Source: Candidatus Sulfopaludibacter sp. SbA3
Lineage (GTDB): Bacteria > Pseudomonadota > Alphaproteobacteria > Caulobacterales > Hyphomonadaceae
Assembly: GCA_945913285.1 (NCBI GenBank)
Contig: CAMEDD010000006.1
Location: forward strand, 23,834 to 87,833
Length of the DNA stretch: 64,000 nt
Direction of reading: 5' to 3'
In this document: positions 9,207 through 18,663 of the stretch, piece after piece
Position numbering within the stretch: position 1 is the stretch's first letter
Layout of the letters: the number at the start of each line of letters is the position of its first letter
Notes under the pieces: model-generated
Seen by the model: the letters and a program-made list of their open reading frames with translations, nothing else
What the model was told of the DNA's origin: nothing
The model's database searches: none
Position numbers and translations under genes: made by a program

Positions 9207-10703
9207 TTATGTCGCTGAAACCGGCGGTTTGCGGTCTGCCCAGGGCCGGGCTGCCTCGAGTTCGAGCGCGAGTTCGAAGAGCAGTGCATCGTCGCCCTTC
9301 CGGCCCGAGAACATCGCCCCGATCGGCAGGCCGGAGGGTGACCAGGCGAGCGGTACGCTCATCGACGCTGCGCCCGCCACGTTCATGGGGGCGGTGTAGG
9401 ACGCAAAGCCCAGCACCCGTTCCATCAGCGTGTCATAGTCTGCGTCGGGGGCCTGGTCGCCGATGGGTACGGCCGGGCTGCCTGTTACCGGCGACAGGAT
9501 CACGTCCAGCGACCCAAACATCGCGTGATACACACTCTCGAACGCCAGCAGGTAGCCGATGGCGGCTGGAAGATCGCCGATCCGCCGCGCCGCCATGCCG
9601 CCAAGGCCCAGCGTCCAGGGCTCGACGATCTCCGGCCCGATGGGTTTGCCCGAAAAGGCCGCCACCTGCTGCGCAAATTGCCCGGCGCCCGCGGCCCAGT
9701 AGAGAAGGAAGGCATCGGTCAGCTTTACCCCGTCGATCGGCATCGTGAAGTCGATCACCGTGTGGCCAAGGTCGCGGCAAAGCTGAGCGGCCGCCTCGGT
9801 CGCGGCGCGTGTGTCCGGATGCAGCGGCGTGCCGGTGGTCGGCTCCGGCGCAAAGCCGATCCGCAGACGGCGCTTGAGCGGCGCGGTCTCGCCCAGCGGC
9901 GGATAGGCGCCGTCATTCGCTTCCGCCGCGCGAAACAGCGCGATGGAATCGCGCACGCTGATGGTCACGGCATGGTTCACTGAAATCTGCAGCGGCGGCG
10001 CGTTCCCGAGCTCACTGTAAGGCAAGCGGTCACGCGAAGGTTTGAGGCCGAACACGCCGCACGTCGATGCCGGAATCCGGATCGAGCCGCCGCCATCGCT
10101 CGCATGCGCAAACGGCACCACCCTTGCGGCGACCAGCGCTGCAGCGCCGCCGGACGATCCGCCCGGAAAACGCGACACATCCCACGGATTGCGTGTCGGC
10201 CCGTTCGACAACGGCTCCGTCGACGAGATCAACCCCGCCTCCGGTGTCGCCGATTTGCCGAGCGAGACGATGCCCGCGCCGCGCCATTTTCTGGCAAACG
10301 GGTTGTCTTCGGTTGCTATGTGCCCGGCCAGACCCCGGCTGCCCGCCAGCGTCGGCGCGCCGCGCCAGTCGATCAGGTCCTTGATGAAACTCGGCACACC
10401 GGCGAACGCACCCGACAGCAATCCGGCGGCATCCGAGCGGGCGACCTCGAAAGTCTCCGTCACGATGGCGTTGATCCGCGGCTCCACGGCGTTGGCGCGG
10501 GCCACTGCAGCTTCCACTTGCTCAAGCGCGGTGGTCTCACCGGCGGCGATCCCCGCGGCCATCGCGGTTCCGTCGGCATAGGTTGGAACCGTGCGGGCCG
10601 CCGGAGCATCGGCAACCTCTTCCTTCGGCGCACGTGAGCAGGCGGCCAGCGCCACGGCCGCGGCGCTGCCGGCCAACATGGCGCGGCGGGATAGTTTAAG
10701 CAT
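9207..10703 (-). CDS. Amidase signature family lipoprotein
   Basis: Protein of 498 aa. Residues 1-22 form a lipoprotein signal with a twin-arginine-like LSRRAML and a lipobox ending LAAC (Cys22). The amidase-signature triad is visible: Lys108 in SFIKDL, a Ser pair in GGSSGGAAA (about 181-189) and the nucleophile Ser207 in GGSIRIPA. It would hydrolyse an amide bond outside the cytoplasm; the substrate is unknown. Lipoprotein amidases of this type are often annotated as GatA-like, but the export signal argues against tRNA amidation. It is divergent from the small ORF at 10850. Confidence 0.88.
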   Translation of the reverse strand: MLKLSRRAMLAGSAAAVALAACSRAPKEEVADAPAARTVPTYADGTAMAAGIAAGETTALEQVEAAVARANAVEPRINAIVTETFEVARSDAAGLLSGAFAGVPSFIKDLIDWRGAPTLAGSRGLAGHIATEDNPFARKWRGAGIVSLGKSATPEAGLISSTEPLSNGPTRNPWDVSRFPGGSSGGAAALVAARVVPFAHASDGGGSIRIPASTCGVFGLKPSRDRLPYSELGNAPPLQISVNHAVTISVRDSIALFRAAEANDGAYPPLGETAPLKRRLRIGFAPEPTTGTPLHPDTRAATEAAAQLCRDLGHTVIDFTMPIDGVKLTDAFLLYWAAGAGQFAQQVAAFSGKPIGPEIVEPWTLGLGGMAARRIGDLPAAIGYLLAFESVYHAMFGSLDVILSPVTGSPAVPIGDQAPDADYDTLMERVLGFASYTAPMNVAGAASMSVPLAWSPSGLPIGAMFSGRKGDDALLFELALELEAARPWADRKPPVSAT

Positions 10704-10849
10704 GTCGATCCTCCCCGGATTCCGATTGGGTGCATCGTGGCTTTCAGCAGGGCCGCGCGCAAGTCCCGCTCAAAGGCCGGCCATTTCGGCGACTGCGAAT
10801 TTTCGGAGGGAGGCCCACCTTCCGGGAGTGAGGACGCGGCATCCACCCA

Positions 10850-11044
10850 ATGGACCATCTCAATGCCATTGCAAGGCAGCATCTGGCCGATCAGGAAGCG
10901 GCCCGGCAGGCGGCTGCGGCCGGGCCTGCTGGCCCGCCAGAGCTCGAGGCGCCCATCCTGTCCAGTTGGTTTTACGCCGGCGCCATCGGCGGATTCCTGG
11001 TCCGGGGGCTGACGCTCTTGTTTGGCGTTGGCCGCAAGGCCTAG
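10850..11044 (+). CDS. Small membrane-associated hypothetical protein
   Basis: Protein of 64 aa. The first half is an Ala/Gln-rich amphipathic helix and the second half a single hydrophobic stretch (FYAGAIGGFLVRGLTLLFGVG) that could insert in a membrane. Codon third positions are strongly GC-biased like neighbouring genes, which is why it is kept. No strong ribosome site precedes ATG 10850. Its stop codon TAG shares the palindrome CTAG (11041-11044) with the stop of the convergent sodC gene. Function unknown. Confidence 0.45.
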   Translation: MDHLNAIARQHLADQEAARQAAAAGPAGPPELEAPILSSWFYAGAIGGFLVRGLTLLFGVGRKA

Positions 11045-11649
11045 CCGCCCGTCCGGTTCACCACACCGCAGGCGACCCGCGCGCCGGCTCCGCCGATCGG
11101 CTGCGAGCGGTGATCGTCTTTGCTCGCGTGCAAGATGATCGATAGGCCGTCACCGTCCAGCGCAGGAGCGAGTTCGGTCAGCAAGGTAAAGGCTTCATAT
11201 CCGGCCGTGCCATCGGCGGCGGCCCAGGCGTTCGGCAGGTCGCCCGGCTCAGGGCCGAGATCCGGGTTCATGAGCCCATGCGCGCCCGCTTCCTTGCCAT
11301 GATGGCCGCCAGACAGCTGGTAGGCGCCGGCATCGGAACAATCGCCCCTCTCATGCAGGTGCACGCCGTGCCAGCCGGGCGTCAGACCGCCCGCACCGAT
11401 CTCCATCCGGATCAGCAGGCCGGTCGGGCCTTGTTCGAACGTCGCATTTCCGATCTCCAGACCGCCCGCGCCGAGGATCGTGGCCGAGGCGGATGCCAGC
11501 TCCTTCTTGGCCGGGGGCGCTGCGCCGTCCAGCGTGTGCATCATGTGGCCCTCATGGCCTGCGCCGTGCATCTTGTGGCCGGAATGACCCATATGACCGC
11601 ACCCGGCGAGCGCGAGAGACGAGACGGCGAGAAGAACGAATTTAAGCAT
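11041..11649 (-). CDS. sodC: Cu/Zn superoxide dismutase, lipoprotein
   Basis: Protein of 202 aa from ATG 11649, which has AGGAGT upstream. The signal ends in a lipobox LALAGC, so it is probably anchored in the envelope. A His/Met/Gly-rich segment (GHMGHSGHKMHGAGHEGH) after the lipid-anchor site could bind copper. Core SodC motifs are present: HGVHLHERGDC (copper ligands and first disulfide Cys), HGLMNP, GDLPN, and the C-terminal ARVACGVV with the second Cys. The position usually holding a zinc-ligand His before GDLPN reads Glu-Pro (GPEPGDLPN). The enzyme converts superoxide to peroxide and oxygen in the periplasm. Confidence 0.88.
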   Translation of the reverse strand: MLKFVLLAVSSLALAGCGHMGHSGHKMHGAGHEGHMMHTLDGAAPPAKKELASASATILGAGGLEIGNATFEQGPTGLLIRMEIGAGGLTPGWHGVHLHERGDCSDAGAYQLSGGHHGKEAGAHGLMNPDLGPEPGDLPNAWAAADGTAGYEAFTLLTELAPALDGDGLSIILHASKDDHRSQPIGGAGARVACGVVNRTGG

Positions 11650-11697
11650 GTCGGGACTCCTGTCGATTCCTGAGTAAGTATAGGGCAAACAGTCTAA

Positions 11698-12447
11698 ATG
11701 TCAGAAAGTTCCATGCCTCCAAGTGACCGCGCCGACAAAATGCTCGTCGCGCTCGGCCATTTTGGCAGCCGCGCTGCCGCGCAGGCCGCCATCGTAGCAG
11801 GACTCGTCCATGCTAATGGCAAGCCCGTCGCCCGCGCCTCCGAAAGCCTTGCCCGCGGCGCGGTGATCACTTCGGAGGCCGCTCATCCTTACGTTTCGCG
11901 GGGTGGTCTGAAGCTCGCCCATGCCCTGACTGTCTTCCAGGTCGATCCCGCTGGCCTCGATTGTCTCGATCTCGGGGCCTCGACCGGCGGCTTCACCGAT
12001 GTGCTGTTGCGCGCCGGCGCCGTGCACGTCACGTGCGTGGACGTGGGCCACGGCCAGCTACATGCGAAGATCGCAGGCGACCCGCGCGTCACGTCCTACG
12101 AACGCCTCAATGCGCGCGACCTGACAGTCGAACACCTCACCGCGCCGCCGCAGCTGGTCGTCTGTGATCTGAGCTTCGTTTCGCTCGCGAAAGTGGTTCC
12201 CGTTCCGCTGTCACTCTCAGCGCCAGCGGCCACGCTCATCGCGCTATTCAAACCGCAATTCGAAGTCGGCCCGTCCAATGTCGGCAAGGGCGGGCTCGTC
12301 ACGGACACCGCCGCCGCCCAATCGGCTCTGGAACGCTTTGAGCACTTTCTCCGCGCCTCGGGCTGGGCGCCGGGCACGCCGGAACCGAGCCCGGTTCCAG
12401 GCGGCGATGGCAACCGCGAATGGCTGGTCTGCGCCCGGCGTCAGTAA
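11698..12447 (+). CDS. tlyA: TlyA-family rRNA 2'-O-methyltransferase (hemolysin A family)
   Basis: Protein of 249 aa. An N-terminal S4 RNA-binding domain (about 10-65, RADKMLVALGHFGSRAAAQ) is followed by the linker SRGGLKLAHAL and an FtsJ/RrmJ-type SAM methyltransferase fold with LDLGASTGGFTDVLL as the SAM-binding motif and VVCDLSFVSL as the later acidic motif. TlyA relatives methylate cytidines of ribosomal RNA; the haemolysin name is historical. In many genomes it follows dxs; here it stands alone, downstream of the divergent sodC. Its stop overlaps by 7 bases the stop of the convergent glycine-zipper gene. Confidence 0.9.
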   Translation: MSESSMPPSDRADKMLVALGHFGSRAAAQAAIVAGLVHANGKPVARASESLARGAVITSEAAHPYVSRGGLKLAHALTVFQVDPAGLDCLDLGASTGGFTDVLLRAGAVHVTCVDVGHGQLHAKIAGDPRVTSYERLNARDLTVEHLTAPPQLVVCDLSFVSLAKVVPVPLSLSAPAATLIALFKPQFEVGPSNVGKGGLVTDTAAAQSALERFEHFLRASGWAPGTPEPSPVPGGDGNREWLVCARRQ

Positions 12448-13145
12448 CCGTAAGGGGCGTCCGAATAGCTGTCCTGCTCCAGCACCTGCCACTGGCGGGT
12501 GCGGCCATTCCAGCAGGCTGTCACGGGATCGCGCTGCACGTCGCCGTCGGGCAGCCGTGTTTCGCGCTGGATGACACGGCAGTCCTGTTGCGGGGCCGGA
12601 TCTTGGTAATCCGGGTACGAACGGTAGTCCGGATCCTGAGGATAGCTTGCGGGATAGGGATCCGGCCGATACCCGCCCTGCGACATCACTTCCGGTCCCC
12701 CATACAGCCCTTCCGTCGAGCGCGGGATCGAGCTCGAAGGCGAGGATGAGTAATTGTAAGGCGCGTAAGCCACCTGGCATTCCGGCCCGGTCTGTCTGGC
12801 GACCGAGTTGCCCGCCATACCGCCCACAAGCGCGCCGAGTACGGCGCCGACCGCCACATTGCCGGCTTCGCTGCGGCCCTCGGTATAACGCCCGATCGGA
12901 CGGCCGCGGCGATTGTATTCGGTATAGGTCCGGTCATTCTCGATATTGTTGCCCACCGCGCCGCCGATGAGTGCGCCAGCGAGAGCGCCGACGACCGTTC
13001 CAGCTGCCGAATCGTCCGCCCGTTCCCGCTCACACTGCACATTGCGGGTGCCGGTGTCATTGTAACCGTATTGCGCATGGGCCTGCACCGGTAGTGCCAG
13101 GGCCATCAGGCCGAGGCTGCCAGCGGCGATCGAGAGTTTCAACAT
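12441..13145 (-). CDS. Glycine zipper 2TM-domain envelope protein
   Basis: Protein of 234 aa with a signal peptide (about 1-24, cleavage after AHA). Two glycine-zipper repeats (about 50-66 and 99-114; GALAGALIGGAVG and GAVLGALVGGMAG) could form membrane-inserting helical hairpins as in the 17-kDa antigen/Rick_17kDa_Anti family. The C-terminal half is rich in Tyr, Pro, Ser and Asp, with a Cys pair (DCRVIQRETRLPDG and TACWNGRTRQW) near the end resembling small surface-antigen-like domains. Start at ATG 13145 after GAGGAGA. Role probably structural in the envelope. Confidence 0.78.
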   Translation of the reverse strand: MLKLSIAAGSLGLMALALPVQAHAQYGYNDTGTRNVQCERERADDSAAGTVVGALAGALIGGAVGNNIENDRTYTEYNRRGRPIGRYTEGRSEAGNVAVGAVLGALVGGMAGNSVARQTGPECQVAYAPYNYSSSPSSSIPRSTEGLYGGPEVMSQGGYRPDPYPASYPQDPDYRSYPDYQDPAPQQDCRVIQRETRLPDGDVQRDPVTACWNGRTRQWQVLEQDSYSDAPYGY

Positions 13146-13277
13146 CACCAGTCTCCTCGGGCGCGTTCGGGCAAGGTGCGCCAGTTTATGAGAGCAATCT
13201 GCCGCCGCCAATCTGAACGCAGCCTGAAGGCGCTTGTCGCACTGGACGCGCGGCGAAGCGGCCTACATATTCTCCTT

Positions 13278-14351
13278 ATGGGATTGATCGACCAAGCCGC
13301 CAAAACCGCAGGCAGGGCCCGCTACGCCGCCGCTCAGGGCCTGCGCACGGCTTGGTATGCTGCCCAGATGCAAGCCGCGCGCAGCCAGTCCGGCGGATTT
13401 GACCGGCCCGGCGAGCCGGAGTTCCGCCCCAGCCGCGGCCGCCCGGACACGAGCGAACTGCGCAAGGCCTACCTGCGCCTTTTCGTTCAGGATCTCGCGA
13501 ATGTCGAAGCGGGGCTCTATCCGCCGCCGAAGGATTTGCGCCCCGCAGAACTCCCGGGCGCCCTGAAGTCCGCGCAGGCCTTCCTGCGCGACGCGGCCGA
13601 GGTGAACCGCCGCCGCCTCGCTCGGGACGGCACGGAGGTGCGCAGCCAGGTGCCCGAAGGCACCAACCGCTACCCTGCCTATTACCTGCAGAACTTCCAC
13701 TACCAGTCCGGCGGCTGGTTTACCGATGACAGCGCCGAACTCTACGACACGCAAGTCGAGGCGCTGTTTTCCGGTACCGCCGATACCATGCGCCGCGCGG
13801 CGCTCGCCGAAATCAGCCGTGAGCTGAAGGGCCGCGATCAGCGCACCCAGCGCCTGCTGGATGTCGCCTGCGGCAACGGCCGTTTCCTCGAAAAAGTGCT
13901 GGGCGTTTTTCCCAAGCTGCCTGTGACAGGGCTCGACCTGTCCCCATCCTACACGGACGCTGCCCGCGCGCGCCTTTTGCCCTGGCGCCAGGCCGACGTG
14001 ATCCAGGACGCTGCCGAGACCATGACCCTCGACAGCGCGTCCCAGGATATCGCCGTCTCGATCTTCCTGTTCCACGAACTTCCCCCAAAGATCCGCCCGC
14101 AGGTCCTTGCCGAGATATTCCGTACACTGAAACCGGGCGGCCTGTTCGTTCTCGCCGATAGTGTCCAGTTCGGAGACTATCCCGCCATGGACGGTCTGCT
14201 GGAATACTTCCCGCATGGATTTCACGAGCCTTATTACAAAGGCTATCTCGAATGGAGTATCGCTGAAGCACTGGATCAGGCCGGCTTTGTTAAGGAGCGG
14301 GAAACGCTGGCTTTCCTTACAAAAGTGACAACCTGGCGCCGCCCGCTATAG
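13278..14351 (+). CDS. Class I SAM-dependent methyltransferase
   Basis: Protein of 357 aa. An N-terminal helical region of about 170 residues with YYLQNFHYQSGGWFTDDSA precedes a class I methyltransferase fold: motif I LLDVACGNGRFLEKVL, motif II VTGLDLSPSYTDAAR, then FLFHELPPKIRPQVL and LKPGGLFVLADSVQ. The FHYQ...GGW(F) segment is characteristic of a group of uncharacterised proteobacterial and cyanobacterial methyltransferases. The substrate is unknown. The start at ATG 13278 replaces a longer in-frame upstream extension that overlaps the promoter region of the divergent glycine-zipper gene. Confidence 0.82.
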   Translation: MGLIDQAAKTAGRARYAAAQGLRTAWYAAQMQAARSQSGGFDRPGEPEFRPSRGRPDTSELRKAYLRLFVQDLANVEAGLYPPPKDLRPAELPGALKSAQAFLRDAAEVNRRRLARDGTEVRSQVPEGTNRYPAYYLQNFHYQSGGWFTDDSAELYDTQVEALFSGTADTMRRAALAEISRELKGRDQRTQRLLDVACGNGRFLEKVLGVFPKLPVTGLDLSPSYTDAARARLLPWRQADVIQDAAETMTLDSASQDIAVSIFLFHELPPKIRPQVLAEIFRTLKPGGLFVLADSVQFGDYPAMDGLLEYFPHGFHEPYYKGYLEWSIAEALDQAGFVKERETLAFLTKVTTWRRPL

Positions 14352-14521
14352 GAACTACGGACGAATCCTCAAGCTAAAATATCCGTCATAATCTGTGCTC
14401 TGACGGTCACAGGGCCGGCCCCAAACCCGAACATTACTGCATCGCAAGCTGGCAACTGGCTCGCCGTTTGTTACCTCAGCGGCGCGCAGTAGCGCTTCTG
14501 TCCAGAGTAACGGAGTAAAAA

Positions 14522-15019
14522 ATGAAACTTGCACTCGCATCCCTCGCAGCCGTCCTCGCTGCCCCGCTGGCCTTCGCCCAGGGAAATATCGAACTCAGCG
14601 GTGGTTATACCCAGTTCGACACAGGCGGCGCTGAACTCGGCGCCCTCACCGGTCGCGGCACCTACTTCTTCAACCAGTATCTTGGCGCCGAAGGGGAAGT
14701 CTCCATCGGCATCGATGATGCCAATGTCGGCCCGGGCACGGTCGAGCTCGACAACTCCCTTGGCGCATTCGGTGTGGTGCGCGCTCCGATCACGGAGCGG
14801 TTTGAACTCTTCGGCCGCGCCGGCTATGCCGCGTCCGAGTTCAACGCCGGCGTTCCCGGTCTCGGCAGCGCCTCGGGCGATGTGGACGGCCTCGCTTACG
14901 GCGTTGGCGGCAAGCTTTTCCTGACGGACACGCTCGGCGTGCGCGCCGATGTCGGCCGTTATGAAGGCGACGACAGCGAAGCCGACGTCTTCACCTTAGG
15001 CGGCGTCGTCCGCTTTTAA
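14522..15019 (+). CDS. Outer-membrane beta-barrel protein
   Basis: Protein of 165 aa. A clear signal peptide (MKLALASLAAVLAAPLAFAQ, cleavage after AFA) is followed by alternating hydrophobic/polar strands and a terminal Phe (GGVVRF), as expected for a small 8-strand barrel of the OmpA/Omp_b-brl family. The sequence is short for a porin and lacks a peptidoglycan-binding domain. A ribosome site (ACGGAG) precedes ATG 14522. A terminator follows at about 15048, so this is a single-gene transcript. Confidence 0.82.
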   Translation: MKLALASLAAVLAAPLAFAQGNIELSGGYTQFDTGGAELGALTGRGTYFFNQYLGAEGEVSIGIDDANVGPGTVELDNSLGAFGVVRAPITERFELFGRAGYAASEFNAGVPGLGSASGDVDGLAYGVGGKLFLTDTLGVRADVGRYEGDDSEADVFTLGGVVRF

Positions 15020-15047
15020 GCATCCGTTGCAGATCAGATAGGGAGAG

Positions 15048-15075
15048 CCCCGGTGCGCGAGCGCCGGGGTTCTTT
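15048..15075 (+). terminator. Probable rho-independent terminator
   Basis: The hairpin CCCCGG...CCGGGG (with an inner CG pair around a GCGA-type loop) is followed by TTCTTTG just after the outer-membrane barrel gene. The T-run is imperfect. It lies at the convergent junction with the hypothetical gene ending at 15081. Confidence 0.6.
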
Positions 15076-15080
15076 GCGTT

Positions 15081-15836
15081 TCAGCCCGGCCAGGACATCT
15101 CGGCGTGCAGGTTGTTGAAGTCCGGATCCTCCAGATCGCCCTGCAGCCGGCAGGGCATCCCGTCGGGAAGGCCCGCCATGGTGAACTCCAGACCGTCCTC
15201 GATCACGCCGCCGAGGGCCTGGAAGGCTATCAGGCGATTGATGAGCATGGTCGCCGTCTCCACGCTGGAAGCGGGCACATTCCGTACACTGAGATCCGGC
15301 CGTCCGAAAAGGCGCATGCCGCGCGTGTGTAGCCAGAAGTGATCGGCGGTATCCGACATCAGGATCTGCACATGCTTGTGGGGCTGGGCCTGTCCGGCCA
15401 CGAACAATTCGGAATGCCAGGTCTCCCGGGTCCACCAGGTAAAGGCCTGCGGATCGAAGATGGTTTTCGCGCCGCAGGCAAAAAGCCATTCGCCAAGGCC
15501 GATCACGTCGCGCAGGTAGTTGAGCGTGCCCGCCGCCTCCACGTCGCCGGCCATTACCGCGCATCCCTGGCATCCCGCCACCGCCTCGGCCAGCGCCGGA
15601 TCGCGCGCCTGAAATTCCTCCCAGAGATAACCGCTGCGCAGGCTCTCGAGGTAGCCGGGATGCCCGCTCGTCGTGAAGGTTTGTAGCGTTACCCCGCCCG
15701 GAACTCCCGAACATTGGAACTCGCTGCGCGACATCGGCCGCGCCTGCGGATCAGCACCGAACGCCACAAGGAAGACCAGCGGATTTTGATCCGAGTCTTG
15801 AAAATACGGGCGTTCCCATCCTACAAGGGCCGTCAT
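15081..15836 (-). CDS. Conserved hypothetical protein
   Basis: Protein of 251 aa, soluble, rich in Trp, Phe and His. A segment reading LHTRGMRLFGRPDLSVRNVP followed by a long helix (TATMLINRLIAFQALGG) is reminiscent of DUF4261-type proteins, but I am not sure of that assignment. No catalytic motif stands out. It starts 4 bases after the aroC stop, so it is probably co-transcribed with and downstream of aroC. Confidence 0.6.
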   Translation of the reverse strand: MTALVGWERPYFQDSDQNPLVFLVAFGADPQARPMSRSEFQCSGVPGGVTLQTFTTSGHPGYLESLRSGYLWEEFQARDPALAEAVAGCQGCAVMAGDVEAAGTLNYLRDVIGLGEWLFACGAKTIFDPQAFTWWTRETWHSELFVAGQAQPHKHVQILMSDTADHFWLHTRGMRLFGRPDLSVRNVPASSVETATMLINRLIAFQALGGVIEDGLEFTMAGLPDGMPCRLQGDLEDPDFNNLHAEMSWPG

Positions 15837-15840
15837 CGTC

Positions 15841-16944
15841 TCAGCGTCCTGTCTGTCCGCGATGTCTCAGCTTGGCGTCGGCCAGCACGCAGGCGAGCAT
15901 TGCCTCTGCCACCGGCACGGCGCGAATGCCGACGCACGGATCATGCCGTCCAATGGTGCGCACGTCGACCTCTTCGCCGTCCCGCGTGATCGAACGCACT
16001 TCGTTGAGGATCGACGAAGTCGGCTTGATCGCCACACGCACCACTACGTCCTGTCCGGTCGAAATGCCGCCCGCCACGCCGCCATTATTGTTGGCGAGGA
16101 ATGTCGGCCCGTCATTGCCGCTGCGCATCTCATCGGCATTCTCTTCGCCGCTCATCGCCGCCGCCGCAAAGCCCGCGCCGATCTCTACGCCCTTGGCCGC
16201 ATTGATGCCCATCATCGCGCCCGCGAGTTCCGAGTCGAGCTTGCCATACACCGGCGCGCCCCAGCCCGCCGGAACACCGCTCGCCTCGACCTGCACAATC
16301 GCGCCGGCGGATGAGCCGGCTTTGCGCGTCTCATCGAGAAATGCCTCCCACGTCGGCGCCATCGCCTTGTCCGGACACCAGAAGGGATTGTTCTGCGTCT
16401 CGTCCCAGTCCCAAGCCTCGGGGTCGATCATGTGCGGCCCGATCTGGATCACCGCGCCGCGGATCACGATCCCGTCGCCCAGCACCCGCCGCGCCACTGC
16501 GCCAGCCGCCACGCGTGCGGCTGTCTCGCGCGCTGAGGATCGACCGCCGCCGCGATAATCCCGCACGCCGTATTTCTGGTCATACGCAAAGTCCGCATGC
16601 CCTGGCCGGTAGCTGTCACGGATTTCGCGGTAATCCTTGCTGCGCTGGTCGGTATTCTCGATCATCAGGCTGATCGGCGTGCCGGTCGTCACCTGTCCGC
16701 CAAACTCAGACAACGTGCGGTCATCCTCGAACACGCCCGACAGGATCTTCACGAGGTCCGCTTCCTGTCGCTGCGTGACGAAGCGGGACGTGCCCGGCCG
16801 CCGCTTGTCGAGGAAACCCTGGATGAACACCTCGTCCAGCGCGAGGCCCGGCGGGCATCCATCCACCACACAGCCGAGCGCCGGCCCATGGCTCTCGCCC
16901 CAGGTCGTCACTCGGAAAAGATGGCCGATCGTATTGTGCGACAT
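15841..16944 (-). CDS. aroC: Chorismate synthase
   Basis: Protein of 367 aa from ATG 16944. All chorismate synthase signatures are present: the first motif [14 protein letters not shown], the second RPGHADF with nearby [17 protein letters not shown], and the C-terminal [17 protein letters not shown]. It converts EPSP to chorismate with reduced FMN, the last step of the shikimate pathway. The first shikimate enzyme (class II DAHP synthase) is also in this window at 34684. The gene is divergent from pdxH across a gap of about 70 bases. Confidence 0.96.
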   Translation of the reverse strand: MSHNTIGHLFRVTTWGESHGPALGCVVDGCPPGLALDEVFIQGFLDKRRPGTSRFVTQRQEADLVKILSGVFEDDRTLSEFGGQVTTGTPISLMIENTDQRSKDYREIRDSYRPGHADFAYDQKYGVRDYRGGGRSSARETAARVAAGAVARRVLGDGIVIRGAVIQIGPHMIDPEAWDWDETQNNPFWCPDKAMAPTWEAFLDETRKAGSSAGAIVQVEASGVPAGWGAPVYGKLDSELAGAMMGINAAKGVEIGAGFAAAAMSGEENADEMRSGNDGPTFLANNNGGVAGGISTGQDVVVRVAIKPTSSILNEVRSITRDGEEVDVRTIGRHDPCVGIRAVPVAEAMLACVLADAKLRHRGQTGR

Positions 16945-17012
16945 GTGACAGCCTGACCCTCGCAGTTCTGCCCCGCGTCCTATATGAAAATGCCAGCCTG
17001 ACAAACCGCGAA

Positions 17013-17681
17013 ATGGCCACTCCCATGTCTTCCTCCGTGATCCCGCCGACCCCCAGCGCCGCCGACTATGCAGATAGCGGCGATCGTCCGCTGATCCCGG
17101 AAACCGCTGATCCCATCGCCCTGTTTGCGCGCTGGATGGCAGACGCGCGCGCCTCGGAGCCGAATGACGCCAACGCCATGTCGCTCGCGACGGTGGACGC
17201 AGATGGCAACCCGGATGTTCGCATCGTCCTCCTGAAGGGCGTTGACGAGACCGGCTTCACCTTCTTCACCAACCTCGAAAGCGCCAAGGGCCGGCAACTC
17301 GCCGCCCATCCCAACGCCGCCCTCGGCTTCCACTGGAAAAGCCTGCGCCGTCAGGTCCGTGTGCGCGGCTCCATCACCCGCGTCCCGGACGCGGAGGCCG
17401 ATGCCTACTTCGCCTCCCGCGCGCCCCAGAGCCGCATCAGCGCCATCGCCTCCGACCAGTCCCGCCCGATGGCGAACCGCGCCGCCTTCGAGCAGCGCAT
17501 CGCCGAGCTCTCGACCGTCTATGGCGACGGTCCGGATATTCCTCGTCCGGAATTCTGGGGCGGATTCTGTCTCGCCCCGACAGAGATCGAGTTCTGGCAA
17601 GACCAGGCCTTCCGCATGCACGACCGCCTAAAGCTCTACCGCAAGGGCGAGGGCTGGATCAGCCTCCGGCTTTATCCGTAG
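17013..17681 (+). CDS. pdxH: Pyridoxamine 5'-phosphate oxidase
   Basis: Protein of 222 aa, the normal length for PdxH. The FMN-binding region ([20 protein letters not shown]), the [10 protein letters not shown] segment and the C-terminal [20 protein letters not shown] / RMHDRL stretch are diagnostic. It oxidises pyridoxine or pyridoxamine phosphate to PLP. ATG 17013 or ATG 17025 could be the start; neither has a strong ribosome site. The PLP product serves enzymes such as Alr encoded elsewhere in this window. Confidence 0.95.
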   Translation: MATPMSSSVIPPTPSAADYADSGDRPLIPETADPIALFARWMADARASEPNDANAMSLATVDADGNPDVRIVLLKGVDETGFTFFTNLESAKGRQLAAHPNAALGFHWKSLRRQVRVRGSITRVPDAEADAYFASRAPQSRISAIASDQSRPMANRAAFEQRIAELSTVYGDGPDIPRPEFWGGFCLAPTEIEFWQDQAFRMHDRLKLYRKGEGWISLRLYP

Positions 17682-17787
17682 CCGCGTGTTCGCCCGGCAG
17701 GTGGGGCGCGCCGTTGCTCGTCTTCAGAGGCGAAACGCCTCCCGCCGAGACGATGTTGCCGCAGCTTCCGCCTGCGCCCGTCTTGCC

Positions 17788-18663
17788 TCAAAGCCCCTCG
17801 AGCCGGCAGCCGCGCGCCTCAAGGATGTCCCGCATCTGCCAGTAAGCCTTCGGCGTCCGGTAAAGCGGAATGCGCGGATGCAGGTGGTGCACGATATGGT
17901 ACTGCATGCCCATCGAGCAGATATTGCCGAATATCGAACGGAAGCTGCGCGTGTCGCGGTAGCGGCCTTTGTCCGTAGCCGGATGATGCGGCGCCCAGCT
18001 CAGGTAATATTGGATATAGGTCATGCCGACATGCCGGGGCAGCCACCAGAGCAGCGCCGCCTCGATGGCATGCCCACTCCAGGCGAGGCCGAACAGGGTG
18101 CCATAGAATACGAGACTGTAGATCGCCGCATCCAGCATCACTTCCTGCCGGCCAATGCGCTGGAGCGTCTCGCCATAGCTCGCCTCTCCGCCCTTTGCGC
18201 CCGGCTGCCGGTTCTGGATGCTTTTCCAGATCGCCTGCAGCGGCCCGCTGGCGTGCGTCGAGTGGTCCGGGTCCAGCGCCGGATCGTTCGCATGCGCATG
18301 ATGTTCAAGGTGCGTCAGCCGCGCCACGCGGTAGGGCAGCACCAAGGGGATCGTCGAAAGATGCCCCACCAACTGGTTCAGCCAGCGCAGCTTGGTGCCG
18401 GGCCGCGCAATGATGTCATGCTGCGCTTCGTGTGAGGGCAGGTAGCAGGCGGCCACGTTGAACGAGGCGATCAGGAACCCGGCCCAGAGCGGCAAGACGC
18501 CTGTGAATACCAGCGGCCACAGAGACAGCCACACGGCGAGGTTCGCGAACGCCCAGGCCACCGCGAAATAGGGGAACTTGTCGATATGCTGGCGCGCAAT
18601 CTCGCGCTCCAGTTTCATCAGGTCCGCTTCGGACAACGATTTCAGCGATACCGGTGCGTTCAT
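17788..18663 (-). CDS. Membrane fatty-acid desaturase family protein
   Basis: Protein of 291 aa with about four membrane segments and the three histidine boxes of the family: SHEAQHD, HLEHHAH and HIVHHLHP, which bind the di-iron centre. The spacing fits fatty acid desaturases or beta-carotene hydroxylase-like enzymes; the exact substrate is not readable. ATG 18663 overlaps the stop of the upstream small membrane-protein gene (ATGA at 18660-18663), so the two are translationally coupled. The 16-bp palindrome upstream of that pair may control both. Confidence 0.85.
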   Translation of the reverse strand: MNAPVSLKSLSEADLMKLEREIARQHIDKFPYFAVAWAFANLAVWLSLWPLVFTGVLPLWAGFLIASFNVAACYLPSHEAQHDIIARPGTKLRWLNQLVGHLSTIPLVLPYRVARLTHLEHHAHANDPALDPDHSTHASGPLQAIWKSIQNRQPGAKGGEASYGETLQRIGRQEVMLDAAIYSLVFYGTLFGLAWSGHAIEAALLWWLPRHVGMTYIQYYLSWAPHHPATDKGRYRDTRSFRSIFGNICSMGMQYHIVHHLHPRIPLYRTPKAYWQMRDILEARGCRLEGL

